The notes: a model not told the origin generated them from the letters alone. A stretch of 64,000 bases of DNA from Gigaspora margarita (GCA_009809945.1 WTPW01000182.1:437558-501557), one strand, 5' to 3'; shown: positions 33,128-45,190, counted from the first letter of the stretch. Made by a program: numbers and translations.

Positions 33128-35578
33128 GGTTATTAATATTGTTTGAAAAGTCACATCGTTTCTTGGTAAAAAAATGTGTTGGGTTTTATTAATAATTAAT
33201 AATATTATTCTACTTTGTATGACGAAATTATGACGAAAATTCTTATAAAATTAAAACATCGTCATAACATATGTGTATATTATACAATATAACTTTGTAT
33301 GGATGTGTACATTTTCTTGGGTAAATTATTGACACAATATCATTATAGAACAATTATATAAACATTGTAATTTTTCCGCATTAGTGTCAACGCTTACAAT
33401 TTATTCTCTCGATTGAGATTTCTTTTAATTTACCTGTTAATTGCTACTTCAAATGGAAAGGGATTATTACCGTTTTACAGGAAAATTTGCCTGCAACTTT
33501 CTGAAAAGGAACACTTTTTCTCGCAGATCTCAAATAAATCATAAGGTCTTTGACTTTCCTAATTGAGAGTTAACTTACCGCCAAATATCATTTTTGATAG
33601 AAATCATACGATATAATCATGAAGCTTATTGACAAATGTGAGAAATAACGTTTGTGGGCGTTATTTTGAAAATCGAGCCCTTCAAAAAATAGCTTACATG
33701 GTCTCGAATTAGCACCCATGGACGTTCTGAATTAACACGCATCCTAATGTAGCATATGATTATTGTTGGAAAAATGTTCCATAAGTACGTATTCCGAAGT
33801 GCGCATTTCTCAATGTAAGACTGGGCGTTTATATACCATTATAACTTTATGGAGATAAGAGCATGACCTTTAATAAGTACTAGTTATCAGTCGTGTCGTA
33901 GATGATAACTGATTATTAATCTACTAAAGACTCGACTGATAACTTGTTATCCGACGCAAGCACTGAATGATTTCCGTATAAACAAATATTCACTCACCTC
34001 GTAAGAGGTGAGTGAATTTTGTATAATGTATTAGGAGGTGACCGAATAAGATATACGGAAATCATTCAATGATAATGTTTGAACGCCAAACAAGTATCAA
34101 AAAGATTCATTTAATGTATTTTCATAATCTATCATTATAACTACTCGAATTAGGCAGTTCCATAATTTAGTCTTTCGGCTAACCCAAAATAGTACTGTAT
34201 TATATAAATTAATTTTTATTAATAATTTTCATGCTATATTTGTTACATTTACTGTATATCTTGAATTAAGCATGTATTTATTGAATTATCTTTCGGAACG
34301 AATCTGTACCAAATAAATAAATTCATAAAACTCATCAAAAGCAGAATTGAGGACTTCAAAGAATTGTCTTAAAGAATATCCTCGGGAAAAGAAAAAAATA
34401 ATTTTGTATAATATAAATATCTTTTAGTAATTTTCGACTTTAAGGTAGACAAGACCTTTTGCTTCAAATAATTATCAAAATTCAGGAATGTTATCCACCG
34501 TGGTGCAAACCATCTAAAAACATCAAAACTGCTATCCTTCAACGAATATTTGAGTTTCGCAAAAATAAATACTTAGCTCTATAGTTTTGTATACCAAGTT
34601 AAGTATTGTTTTTACGAAATTTCAAATATTCGTCGAGTAGTAGCAATTTTTAGAAAAACATGCCAAGAATTTTGAATACATCACCATTGTCACAGGCTAA
34701 AGTGACATTTCCGGAATGTTAATTATAAATCCCATAATGAATGCTTTGATCGGACTATGGGAGTTCGGTCAAAAGAAGAGGCTTGTCGGTTAAATCATGA
34801 CCACCAGCCACAGTAAACAAACGCGAAAACTCCATCCAAAAAACAAGACGCGTGAAAAAGAAAGAAGATAGCAAAACTTACTTTTAATGTAAAAGACCCA
34901 TCCGTACGATAGTAAATATGCCGTAGTGTTGATTCGAAGCCCCTCTTCTTAAAATAACTCCTTGAACTTAATCGTTTAAGCCTTCTTTTCCCTTATAGTG
35001 TAGCAAAGTATAAAAACGATTTAATTCCACTTTGTAACGATATAGATCTTCTTTAATAAAATAATAACTCAAATAAAATTTCCCCGACTCTAAATACATA
35101 ATCACGCCTCTGGCGAGTTGCATTACTCCGAATCCCTTGTTTCATCACGTCCAAGTCTCCCCGTAACACCATATTAATGATCGCCAAGATACTACTTGAT
35201 GGTTTAAGTAACCACAATTAATGAGCTTAATAGTTAAGATTTGGGGAATGTGATTAGCTAGTGATTGCAATGGTGCTTAGGCATAATTATATTTGCATAA
35301 AATTATTGTTGAAGACTCGAATAAACAAATATTGACGTAATTGAAGCTTTCTCAAACATTGTCTTCGATGTGTGATTAACTAGTGATCGTAATGACACTT
35401 AATTAATAAAATCAATCAAAATAAAAATTGCAATTGATACTTGGGCGATTCTTATTATTCTTATACTGTATTTATCGTCAAAAATTAATAAAATAAAAAA
35501 ATACTGTAAAGGAAAAAAAAAGAAAGCTATCCAACAAATAACGGATACTAATGACCTTCGAAACGACTTCGGTTGTTC
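33128..35578. other. Intergenic region with old palindromes
   Basis: No gene found. At 33962-34069, CTGAATGATTTCCGTAT and its inverted copy enclose a further hairpin around TTCACTCACCTC (33990-34017). At 34542-34637, CGAATATTTGAGTTTCGCAA is inverted around an AT-rich loop. These are probably degraded MITEs. The 5' flank of the dehydrogenase gene (33128-33300) has no distinctive promoter motif. Confidence 0.5.
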
Positions 35579-35956
35579 CTATTCTGATTTTACCAATTTG
35601 AGGAACAATTCATTAAATATTGAAAGAGTAATACGGAAGTGTCGCCGGAAAGAATTATAACTCTCATCATTCACCAGTTTTAGATCTTCGATATTGGGTT
35701 CCAAATGATGGAATGGTTGAATTTGTTGTTTCTCGTAAAACAGTAATTCGTTGATGCAATAATGTAGGATCCATGATAAAGTTATTTGAGCGATCTCTTT
35801 AAATATGGCAAATTTTTCCATACCATAGATAAAAAAAAGATGATCTGACAAATTTATACTAAAAAAATTTTGATTTACGTTTATTAAATTATAATGATAA
35901 CGCATTAAAATATTTTCCGCTAAGTAAAATTTATTCTCGACGTTTTTTTGACCCAT
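35579..35956 (-). CDS. Hypothetical protein, possible Harbinger-type N-terminal fragment
   Basis: A 125-codon frame starts at ATG 35956. The N-terminal two thirds has no recognised domain. The C-terminal DESYNSFRRHFRITLSIFNE resembles the FRxHFR(M/I)xxxxFxxL segment preceding the DDE core of PIF/Harbinger transposases and HARBI1-like proteins. No catalytic core follows, so it is either a fragment, an exon of a longer spliced gene, or chance. TTA-flanked Harbinger-like MITEs at 43498 and 57894 show that such an activity existed. Confidence 0.35.
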   Translation of the reverse strand: MGQKNVENKFYLAENILMRYHYNLINVNQNFFSINLSDHLFFIYGMEKFAIFKEIAQITLSWILHYCINELLFYEKQQIQPFHHLEPNIEDLKLVNDESYNSFRRHFRITLSIFNELFLKLVKSE

Positions 35957-36385
35957 CGATTAACGTGCTTGAGAACGCCCTTGATATCTATAGATGATTC
36001 GCACCGTAGGATTATTATAATAATACCTGTTTGACCATTTCCTTTTTTTACGACGAATGATTTTAATAGCTATCAGCAGTTGTGAACGTACTGCGGGAGT
36101 TCTCAAACATCTAAATCAATAGGTCGGAACTCAATTTTTAATTAGTGGAAAATAGGTAAGTGAATTCATTCGTCGATACATCTTCTTTATCATAAAGTTG
36201 CCTAAAATTTAATTTTCGCATTTCGCGTATCTTCAGCAAAATTACCGTAAGGATTAATTTAAATTAATCGTAGTACTTGTGCACATCTCATTCACTAGCA
36301 AATTACATTGAGAGAGATGCTTGACGCACCCTGTTTTTCACTTCCCTGGATTAAGAAGTTCAATGATTGTCTTTTCTATCAATTA

Positions 36386-36665
36386 CCGTAAATTCGGTGC
36401 AAGGTACCCGGGTATTTTACATTCCACGTAACAACAAACCTTGATTTATACCCGGGTATATTGTATGGCAGGGGTATATTACATGGGGGTATCTTGTAAG
36501 GAGCGTATATTAGCCCATAAGTAAAAAAAATCATTATTAGTAAATCGGCCTTTGATTTGTACCCGGGTCTCTTACAAAATCCATGTTGAGTGACCTTGAA
36601 ACCTACCCGGTACAAATCAAGAGGGGTACCGATCAAGGGGGGGTACCTTGCACCGAAATTTACGG
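36386..36665. mobile_element. 280-bp MITE, CCGTAAATT termini, TA target
   Basis: Ends CCGTAAATTCGGTGCAAGGT and, inverted, CCGTAAATTTCGGTGCAAGG are flanked by TA (36384-36385 and 36666-36667). Internal GGTACCCGGGTAT-type words repeat. The TA target suggests Tc1/mariner-type mobilisation. An overlapping 85-codon ORF is a by-product. Confidence 0.85.
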
Positions 36666-36738
36666 TAGTAATAATAATATCCTGATCCGTTAGGATTAAC
36701 GGAAACGAAGTTTCCGCTTATTTACATAAATAAAGTTA

Positions 36739-36989
36739 CCGTAGTGCACTGACCAAAGTACCCCCTTTTTCAATACCCCCATTGCAAAATACCCGGCGCA
36801 AAGCACGAGATCTCTATTAATTAATTATATGTTTTTTTAAATTTTCAGACTGCTTATTGTAAGCGTGAAATGTGTAAATGCTTAAAAGTTTTTTTTCTTG
36901 CGGCTACCTATAATATACTCGGGTCTTTTGTAAGTTTTTTGACGGGTATTTTGTATTAGACCCCGGGTCTTTTGGTCAGTGCACTACGG
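36739..36989. mobile_element. 251-bp MITE, CCGTAGTGCACTGACC termini, TA target
   Basis: Ends CCGTAGTGCACTGACCAAA are perfectly inverted at 36971-36989, with TA on both sides (36737-36738 and 36990-36991). Internal TACCCGG/CCGGGTCTTTTG words resemble the neighbouring element 36386-36665, so the two are probably related. Confidence 0.88.
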
Positions 36990-37339
36990 TAATTAGTTAG
37001 AAATGTACTGTCATGACTCTCATTTTCCGAATACAATTACACTGATGGTTCTTTTTACATTATGCTAGTATTGATCATTCTTGGCATAATTTAGTTACGT
37101 GAAGAGAAAGCCATGTTTTTTGGATATTTACTTTTAATAAAAATATCTTAAAAATCGAGTGATTAAACACTAAAGATTAAGACGATTCAAATGATATTAC
37201 AATAATAAGTGTTTAAGTTACTATAATAAGTGTTAAGTTACTTGATTTTATCAAAAGCATATATGGGAACCCCAAAGCAAAAGGAGGCATTGGGCAAAAA
37301 AAGTTAATTCTGTAGTTTATAAAAATTATATGCCTATTA

Positions 37340-37452
37340 CTAGGGTTGTTAATGGAGCACTTCAGTTAATAATAAAACATATAACCCCCGGAGCACTCCA
37401 GAAGTGAGCTATATGTTTTATTAATGCCTGGAGTACTCCATTAACAACCCTA
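37340..37452. mobile_element. 113-bp MITE, TAGGGTTGTTAATGGAG termini, copy 1
   Basis: Near-palindrome with ends TAGGGTTGTTAATGGAGCAC and GTACTCCATTAACAACCCTA, flanked by CCTATTAC and CCTTTTAC (8 bp, one mismatch). A second copy is at 49116-49230. Confidence 0.88.
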
Positions 37453-37918
37453 CCTTTTACTCTAATTAATTCTTCAAGAAATTATAATTTTTTTTTAAAA
37501 AATTTTTTTTTGCCCACTGCCTTTTTTTGCTGTGGGGGTTCAAAAGCATGATTTACATGTTTTCTCTTTCCGTCATTCAAATGATAATCTATCCATTTTT
37601 TTTTCCTCATTCTCATACTTAGAGCTGGAATTAAGGTTATAAATTTACGATTTTTTTTGATTTTTTTTTTTTTTTTTTGATGTAAGTTAAGTATACTATA
37701 ACTTATATGTAAGTTATAAAAAAGGTTAACAATTTTCATATATAGCCTCGTTGTGTCTATAAAATAACCGCCCTTGCGTAACATATTCAAATACGATATC
37801 ATACACCCGTTGTTTAATGACGGGCTCTAATACTAGTTTGATTATTATAAAAACTTACCATACATAATAAAATTTGAACATGTAAGATAAGGTATGTAAA
37901 TTACAATCTACAACCCTA

Positions 37919-38241
37919 GCTGGGATCCTTTGAATATTCACTATGACTATTCAATGAATATTCGCGGGTTTTAGTCATTCACGAATAGTATTGAATGAAT
38001 ATCTAGATTTTATATGGAAATTCGTAAAAGAATTTATGAATATTCTGATTGGATTAATTCCAAACAAATATTCATCGAATATTCACAACCATTCATGAAT
38101 TATATGAAACTTAAATATTCATTGAATATTCATACCTAATTTAACCTAATCTTCGACTATTCATGAATTTTATGTAGCCGAATATTTGCTTTTAATTGAA
38201 GATTCATTTTTAACTGTAGATATTCACGGATCCAGCTCTAC
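37919..38241. mobile_element. Element built from GAATATTCATTGAATATTC repeats
   Basis: The left end TAGCTGGGATCCTTTGAATA is imperfectly inverted at GATATTCACGGATCCAGCTCTA. The body is a series of degenerate GAATATTCATGAATA words. Flanks show no duplication, so the exact ends are uncertain. Confidence 0.6.
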
Positions 38242-39645
38242 TCATGCTTACCACGCGACAAAATCGGTAGTGATATCTCTCAGCTCGTTTACTCGTGCCT
38301 CTTATGCATTATGATGAAATATCTACAAAACGGTTTAACAAGGTTATCTATCTATATACTTGAAACACTTCTAAATGGGAAATTCAGAGAAATTCAGAGA
38401 AATTCAGCTAAATTATATAGTTTAATATGGTAGTCCAAATTTGTATCGTAAAACCCGTCACTGTTATATATTAGGGTTAGAAATTAAGAGTGGCATGATT
38501 TTATCACAACTATTTTAACCTCCAATAACAGATAATACCGGATCGGCAATGTACTGGATTTTAAAATCAGGGTATTTTATACCCGATTTTACTTATCTTT
38601 GCGCAGGTAATACAAACCAAAAAAGGAAATCCAATTTTGGAGTCAGTCCGAAGAAGTCAAAAATCAAAAAACGCAAGAACATAAAAACGGCAGTCTAAAC
38701 CTATCTTGGGCCATTAATAAAAAATGTCGGGAAGGCAATTTTACTCTGACTTTAACCCCCGATCCTAATGCTAAATAGTCTCTAATACTAATTTTACGCT
38801 TACTACAGTGCGGACAGCCTAGTCGCAGCAAATAAAAATTTTTAGTGGCCAAATTCAGATCTTATTTTTTATATATATATTAAGAGGCCAATTTGAAATT
38901 TAGCTAATATTTATATATAAAGTAGCCAAATTTTAAATTTTTAATTAAATTAATCGTTTAAAGTAGCCAAATTTGCTTTTTTTTATATATATATATAAAA
39001 GGTGGCCAAATTTCATATTTAATTATAAAAATGCTATAACTTTAATCAGCTATAACTTTTTTTATAAATAGATTTAAAAAATTTAAGAACGTAGAAGTGT
39101 TTTGATTTAACATTTTAAGATAGTATTTTTTTTTTTGCAATTTTTTTTGAAAAAGGATTAGCAATTTGACATTACGGCTAATTTGGTTTTTTGGACCTTT
39201 TTTTTAGTCACTAAAACTGTAAAATTTGATCAAATTTTATTGACGCCCCTTAAAATTATAATTCTTTGTTAAATGTTGGACAATCAATTGACTTGTACGT
39301 CACTGCAAAGTCCCCAAAAATAAAAAAACACAAAAGAGAACTACCGTCTAACCGATTACCCAACCCTCGAACCGATTACTTTTTTCAGAAAAAAATAATT
39401 ATTAATGGCGTAATTATTAGAGTGGGCAATCACGCACTTATCAGTGCGAGGTGCTTAATCAGCACATATTTTAATTTAGATTATTGATTGTCATTAGTCA
39501 TATAACAATTAATTCCTCTTACTTTATACGTACGAATGTAATTATTATTATTAAATAGATAGACTTAAAATAATTATTATTTTTAATTGATTAATTATAC
39601 GTATATTATTTTTTTAATGGCTATTTAAATTATTGTTTAGTTATT

Positions 39646-40281
39646 ATGAATTCGACAAAACTTTCTGCTGAAATAACGAATTCAAATAATGAAAGTTCCA
39701 AAAATCAAAAAGTATCTAAGCCTTACCAATGCACTTTATGTCAAATAAAACGATTCAAAAGTATAAAAGGGCTTTATCAACATGAAACCCTCAAACACTA
39801 TGATTACAAAATACCACCATCCGATATTCCTTATTTACCTCCAAATGCAATTCAACAATTTCGTGAAACATTAATATTTTTTATTAAGAAACGATTGCCA
39901 CTTCATTTTAAAAAAACAGGAAAACAAACAATCAAAATACCATGTAGCGAAAGTCAATTTGTTGGAATATTTGGGTCATGGATTCAACGTTACTCACCTT
40001 GTAAAAGAAAGTATACATGTTTTTTTAAAGGTCAGAATGCAGATGCGACAATGGGAATGATATTGCAAGACAATGAATGGAGTGGTCGATGGTATGAATT
40101 TGAACAAAAGGCATATGTAATGTTATACGTTGCATCGACATCTGATATTCAAAAAATGCCTGAAATGAAAGTAGAATGGCATATTGAAACAATAACTGAT
40201 GCTCATAAAAATACCATTTCTACGGGATTTATTATTATTAAATTTCAGATAGATTCAATTAGCTATCAAATTCAAAGGTAA
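39646..40281 (+). CDS. C2H2 zinc-finger protein of the unassigned transposon
   Basis: 211 aa from ATG 39646, uninterrupted. One classical C2H2 finger, YQCTLCQIKRFKSIKGLYQH followed by ETLKHY (about residues 26-52), suggests nucleic-acid binding. The rest (IPPSDIPYLPP, FVGIFGSWIQRYSPCKRKYT, WSGRWYEFEQKAYVMLYV) is unfamiliar. A GT-AG intron (about 40279-40344) could splice out the first stop but leads to another stop after one codon, so the product barely changes. Located inside the 38816-43254 element and convergent with its large gene. Likely an accessory DNA-binding protein; this is inference. TATTTAAAT at 39623-39631 is a possible TATA element. Confidence 0.8.
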   Translation: MNSTKLSAEITNSNNESSKNQKVSKPYQCTLCQIKRFKSIKGLYQHETLKHYDYKIPPSDIPYLPPNAIQQFRETLIFFIKKRLPLHFKKTGKQTIKIPCSESQFVGIFGSWIQRYSPCKRKYTCFFKGQNADATMGMILQDNEWSGRWYEFEQKAYVMLYVASTSDIQKMPEMKVEWHIETITDAHKNTISTGFIIIKFQIDSISYQIQR

Positions 40282-40362
40282 TTAAGTATTATTTTATAAA
40301 TTTTATTAAATAATTACTGTATTAATATTTATTAATTTATTTAGAGAATAAAATAATAATTT

Positions 40363-42631
40363 CTACTTCATATGAATATATTTGGGTTTTTTAAAAGCTA
40401 ATGGTATTCTATTTTTAATGTAATATAATAATCTATTCTCATGCTGTAAAATTTCTAAAATTGCTGAATATTGAGTTTTATTTTTTCCACCATCTTTTAA
40501 AGTCCTATTAAAAAAGTATGTTGTTTGTTGATGGTTTTTTTTTTCAACTGGAGCACATGAAAACGCTTGAAGACCTAATTTGCTATGATTCTGAATCATA
40601 TTCGAAATATGATTACAAAGAAGATGCATGTAAGGTGTTATGTCAGATGGTTTATAAAGTCCTTTAATAAAACCTGGTGAATTAGGTATTCCTGAAGTTG
40701 GTGTTAAAAATAGTTCTATCCATTTTTTTGCCTTGTTTTCAAATTCATCTGCAGTAGTTTTAGTATTAAGCAATAACATATAAAGTTCATAAAATTCATC
40801 CCAAAGTTGTCGAATGAGTATAGCTCTTTGTTGACTAAAAAGCTTAGTAAGATCAAATTCACAAAGCATTTTAAGCTTTTTATCTCCTGATAATGAAGTA
40901 AACTTCCATGTACGTGAGTTATGATCCTGCCAGAAATTAAAAATAATACTAATTCGTTTCATTTCTTCGCCAATTATATTTCTAATTTCATTCGTATCAA
41001 TATTAATCTCAGCTAATACCAAACTCCATAAACGGTCTGTAACTCTAAGCAATATATGAAGTTCATCTGGAATCCAATTTTCAAGTGGTATCATAAAAAA
41101 GAGTGGTTGTCGAATATGTCCAGGACAAGAACTACGATTATTAAGAAGCATATGCATATCTTTTTTGTCCCAATGTTTATTATACAATCCTATTTCCTTT
41201 TTGGAGCATTTACAGTAAGGACAAAAATATATTGCATTCGCAGCATTTAGTCCTAGGCATAAAGCGAGAAATTTCCAATCAGATGAAAAATAGAATATGA
41301 CAGTCCATTTCATATTAAACTCATCAACAATTCCATTATTAGAAATGTCTTGTAAGTCTTGAATTAATGGTGCTAAAGCTTTTTGTAAAAGTTGATAGTC
41401 TTCGATACCAGGATATAAAGCTACAGTATAATGCCGTTCAGGTATCCATAAATTATCAATATCATTTAGAATTGAACATGTTACCATAACATGTTTTACT
41501 TGGTGCCCCACATTTCTACCATCGCCTGAAATTCGCAACATAATTAAAGGATTATTTGGATCTAATATACCTTCATCAATGTAAAATGGAATTATATATT
41601 TTAAAATGTTTTTGATACTTCTATAACCAGCCTTTCCAATTGACTCAGTTATACCACGAATTACTTCCTCATTATCAATGTGAATTTCTTCATTATTTAT
41701 TACAGATAGTGCTGAAGTATTTATATTAATATCTGTAACATAAAGAGGTATAATACCTTGCATTAAGTTATCAAGATTAAGTTTTTCATTACTAATTATA
41801 TATTCACGATCTAACTCTGTTGTAATTTTTGCCATTGAACGAAGAGCATTTCGTGAAATATAATTATAATCCATTGCATGAACATAAGCCAGTCTTTTTT
41901 GTTGTTCTAAAGCTTTATCTTTTGAATATTTTACTATCCAATCTTGATCGCCAACTGATAAAGTAAGAGTCTTTATTTGTAATTGATCCTTATGATCTAA
42001 ATATGTTGTTTCATTATTAATGAAATCACGAATTCCTTCACCAATATATTTAATTCGAGACTTTTTAGCTGAATTACTGAGAGTTTCAATAGGGCGAAAA
42101 ACATTTGATCTACGGCGAGAATCTCTAACTTGTTCTACACATCTGAGTTGTAATCCAAATACTATTGTCCCTGATAATGTTGATGTTCCTTCAGAGTTGT
42201 AAGTCTTTTCAAAAATTGCTTTTTAATATATAGTAAATTTTAAAAAATATATATTAAAAAAAAAAAAACTTTTTTACCTGAGCGAATAAATTTGCCGCAT
42301 GAGTTGCACTTTTCCATGACTCAATTGTATGTATCCCGAATTCAATTTTAAAACAAGGCTTTAATAGAACCTTATTATTTATATTGTGATACATGTAATT
42401 AATAGAACATGTTACATTTCGTATTTTGTTTTTTTTACCCCAGCTAACTACAACTTTGTAATCATCAGGAATTCTATAACAATTATTTTTTTTTTTTTGA
42501 GTTTTAGCAAGAATAGATTGTGCCGGATAATGACCTTCAGAAATAATCATATAATAGTAAGTGCCACTAGATCTATTTCTGTATTCAATTTCAGGTTTTT
42601 TAGGATAATCATGAAGTTCTTCTGAATCCAT
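40363..42631 (-). CDS. Candidate transposase, two exons, 731 aa, family not recognised
   Basis: Exon 1 is 42631-42278 and exon 2 is 42204-40363. The 73-bp GT-AG intron (42277-42205) restores the frame (...LFAQ|TYNSEG...), and all of exon 2 is open. There is no signal peptide or membrane segment. Conserved-looking blocks (spliced numbering) are: MLRISGDGRNVGHQVKHVMV with Asp346; FYFSSDWKFLALCLGLN with Asp427; a CPYCKC zinc-binding cluster at 446-451; PLENWIPDELHILLRVTDRL with Asp498; and AFSCAPVEKKNHQQT with Glu672. Asp346/Asp498/Glu672 could be a DDE triad of an RNase H-like nuclease, with a helical insertion between the last two. I recall uncharacterised homologues in fungi and cnidarians but no family name. 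Its position inside a TA-flanked TIR element argues that it is the transposase. Confidence 0.8.
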
Positions 42632-43497
42632 AGTTATTTTAAATCGAAAGAGAAATTGTATAAAAAATATTTTAAATAATGATTGCGGTTATGATGATCA
42701 AGTATAAGATTTACAATCGAACAATAAAAAAACTTCATATAGTATTACAATTTGCGAGTACTGTACATCACTAATAAATCAATGTAAACATTCCGTTATA
42801 TGTATATTACTTTGTTTAATTAATTTTATATAACATTGCTATTAATATAATTAAAAAACGATTATCATCATATCGGTATGTGATTTAAATGCATGGCTTT
42901 AAATAAGAAAATATCGATAAATTCGTTATTATATGAACGATTATCATTATAGACAGGATCGATTTATACAAAGGCACCTAAATATACTGCATTTATAGAG
43001 AAAAATTTCACCCGAAAGTAAAAGAAATGTAATAACGATAATTATAATTATATAGTAAGCAATAAATTACATCATAAGCGTTACTTATTTTTAATTACGC
43101 AATTATGTTGAATAGGTAATACAAAAATTTACACCGCCAAACGATAATCCCGCCCCTACAGATCAGTTAATACCCTTAAATTTTGGGGTACAATCCAAAT
43201 TAGCCGTAATGAATTTCATCAATTTTATTTGTCGGGACTAGGCTGTCTGCACTATATATGCAAAATTTCATTCCCATCATTTTTAATTAGTGCGCCAAGA
43301 TCGATTTAAACATTAGTTTTTGAGTATTTTCGCTTTTTTCTTCTTTACACGTGTTCGGATTCGTTGTCAGGCTACACTCTCCGATTGGCTATTTCCTCTT
43401 CAGGAAGTGGATGCTTTTATACCCACAATATCAAGTATGGACATGGTCCTTTATTGTAGTACCGAGTCTTATCAAAAGAAAATATTAACTTTGATTA

Positions 43498-43737
43498 GGC
43501 CAGACCAATTTAATTCGGTGGTTTACATTACCCCCCCCCCCCCCCCCCCCCCAAATTTAGATAGATATACATAGGACTACGGAATATTTCGGAAAAATTT
43601 TATATAGTCCCGGAACAAATCGGAAAAGATTTTTTTTTGAAAAAAATTTTTTTAAAATTTACTATATGAACCATCCCTCCCCCCCCTCTTTTGTGAGAAG
43701 GATGTAATGTAAACCACCGAATTAAATTGGTCTGGCC
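43498..43737. mobile_element. 240-bp PIF/Harbinger-type MITE with C22 tract
   Basis: Ends GGCCAGACCAATTTAATTCG are perfectly inverted and flanked by TTA (43495-43497 and 43738-43740), the Harbinger target. Subterminal GGTGGTTTACAT is followed by 22 consecutive C (43531-43552). The opposite arm carries a shorter C-rich tract. An 84-codon ORF here is spurious. Confidence 0.88.
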
Positions 43738-43740
43738 TTA

Positions 43741-44576
43741 CTATTACCCGAGTCTTATACAATTTTTACGAGATTTTTTATGTACTCGGGGATTGCTTAA
43801 GGGGAAATCTATATATTATATCCATAAATAAAACTATAACTAAATTTGTTTTTAAATTTAATAAATACTAGCCTGATGCGTGTCATTACGTGCCACATTT
43901 TAATTATTACAAAATATAGTTATATTAATATAAAATGTTTTCAGTATATAATTAACTATATAATATTTTAACGGTTAGATAATGTAATCAATAAGTTTTA
44001 AATATATGGTTCAAGGGTGAAATATATAATTTATTTAGGCCAGAAAGAAATTGAATTTTTACATATCGAAATTTTTATTTTATTTTCTCTCTCATTTTAT
44101 GTTCGAATGGCCATTTACTTGATACATATAAGATGATGATTTATTAATAATATATACCTATAAATAATAAATGTGACCAACATCAAGTAAATGTTTATCG
44201 GAGAAATGACTATCGGAAAATGTGTGGTTATCAGATTTGGCATTAAATATTGGATTCATAGTATAGTAAATTAGTAGTATATTAAAATAAACGTGTTAGA
44301 AACGATGTAACTAAATGTAAAGAAAATAAATACTAAAAATCTAAAATACTTTTATCTTTGTGATGCTGATGCCGTCGTATTATATACTACTTAAACATTA
44401 ATTTTTTAGTGCTTTCACTTATTTAATATGTGCTACAGTATATGTCAGGTTATATGTCGGACTGATCTAGTAATAGAATATTCGAAATTTAGAATTAAAA
44501 GCTATAACTATAGATAGGTATCCTATATTATAAGCAAATCTTCATTCATTTTATTTTTATTAATTATTGCTCCAAG
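43741..44576. other. Gene-free stretch
   Basis: AT-rich sequence with no ORF, element end or repeat that I can define. Confidence 0.4.
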
Positions 44577-44865
44577 TAGTGCTCCGAACGGGTCGGTTCG
44601 GGTCGGGTCGGGTTGAAAACTTTCGGGTTAGCACTTCAACCCGACTCGAATTTTTAGGGCCAATATGCTAAAGTTTTTAAAAAAAATAAAATTTTGGCCT
44701 TAGATGTGGTGAACATAAAAAAAAAATAAAAAAAAAAAATTGCGTGACCTTAGATGTGAACATAAAAAGAAAAAAAAAAAAAAAAAATTGCGTGACCTTA
44801 GATCCTTAGATGTGAATAAAAAAAAATGAAAAAAATTGCGTGACCTTAAGATGTGAAAAAAATTA

Positions 44866-45158
44866 TTATCAGTTATCGCATCATTCCTGATCGACCAATT
44901 ATTTTGTTTGTTTTACTGTAAACAAAACAAATAGCGGCCGGGTTAAGATTAGGATTAGCGTTTGGTAGATGCAATAACTAGAAGACTCCCTAACCCAAAA
45001 TTTCGCAAGGAATTTTTTTTGCTAAAAACAAAATTTTTAAGTTAGAAACGATTTTTTTTAAAAAAAGTTGTTTCGTTTCGATTTCGCGTTACAGCTGATC
45101 CTGCATCCCGATTGGTCGATCAGGGGAGACAATGCGATAAATGATAACCGCTATTCTA
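44866..45158. mobile_element. Nested MITE, AGTTATCGCAT/CTGATCGACCAAT arms
   Basis: AGTTATCGCATCATTCCTGATCGACCAAT-like sequence at the left is inverted, with gaps, at 45090-45158. The interior has GATTAGGATTAGCG followed by CGCAAGGAATTTTTTTTGCT on the + strand, the recurrent module. Confidence 0.65.
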
Positions 45159-45190
45159 AAAAAAAAAAAAAAGACTACCGGTAATCTATA

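Larger units (their letters stand above)
38816..43254. mobile_element. Autonomous-looking 4.44-kb transposon of an unassigned family
   Basis: Ends CAGTGCGGACAGCCTAGTC and, inverted, TAGTGCAGACAGCCTAGTCC are flanked by TA (38814-38815 and 43255-43256). Similarity between the arms continues as CAAATAAAA for about 33 bp. Subterminal ATTACGGCTAATTTGG is present near both arms, in inverted orientation. It contains two convergent, uninterrupted genes: a C2H2-finger protein (+) and a 731-aa two-exon protein (-), with 3' ends about 80 bp apart. A deletion derivative is at 22014-22581. Confidence 0.85.
38640..43440. mobile_element. Palindromic MITE into which the 4.4-kb transposon inserted
   Basis: Left flank 38675-38755 (AAAACGGCAGTC...AAAATGTCGGGAAGGCAATT) is roughly inverted in the right flank (CATTCCCATCATTTTTAATT, then GATCGATTTAAAC) at 43265-43320. 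The two flanks therefore look like arms of one element. Related sequence is at 58814-59084 and, as a single arm, at 48600-48780. Outer ends are not resolved. Confidence 0.5.

Noticed and set aside
42386..42625. 79-codon + strand ORF
   Set aside because: It is the antisense shadow of exon 1 of the 731-aa gene.
43320..43574. 84-codon ORF with a proline run
   Set aside because: The prolines come from the C22 tract of a Harbinger-type MITE.
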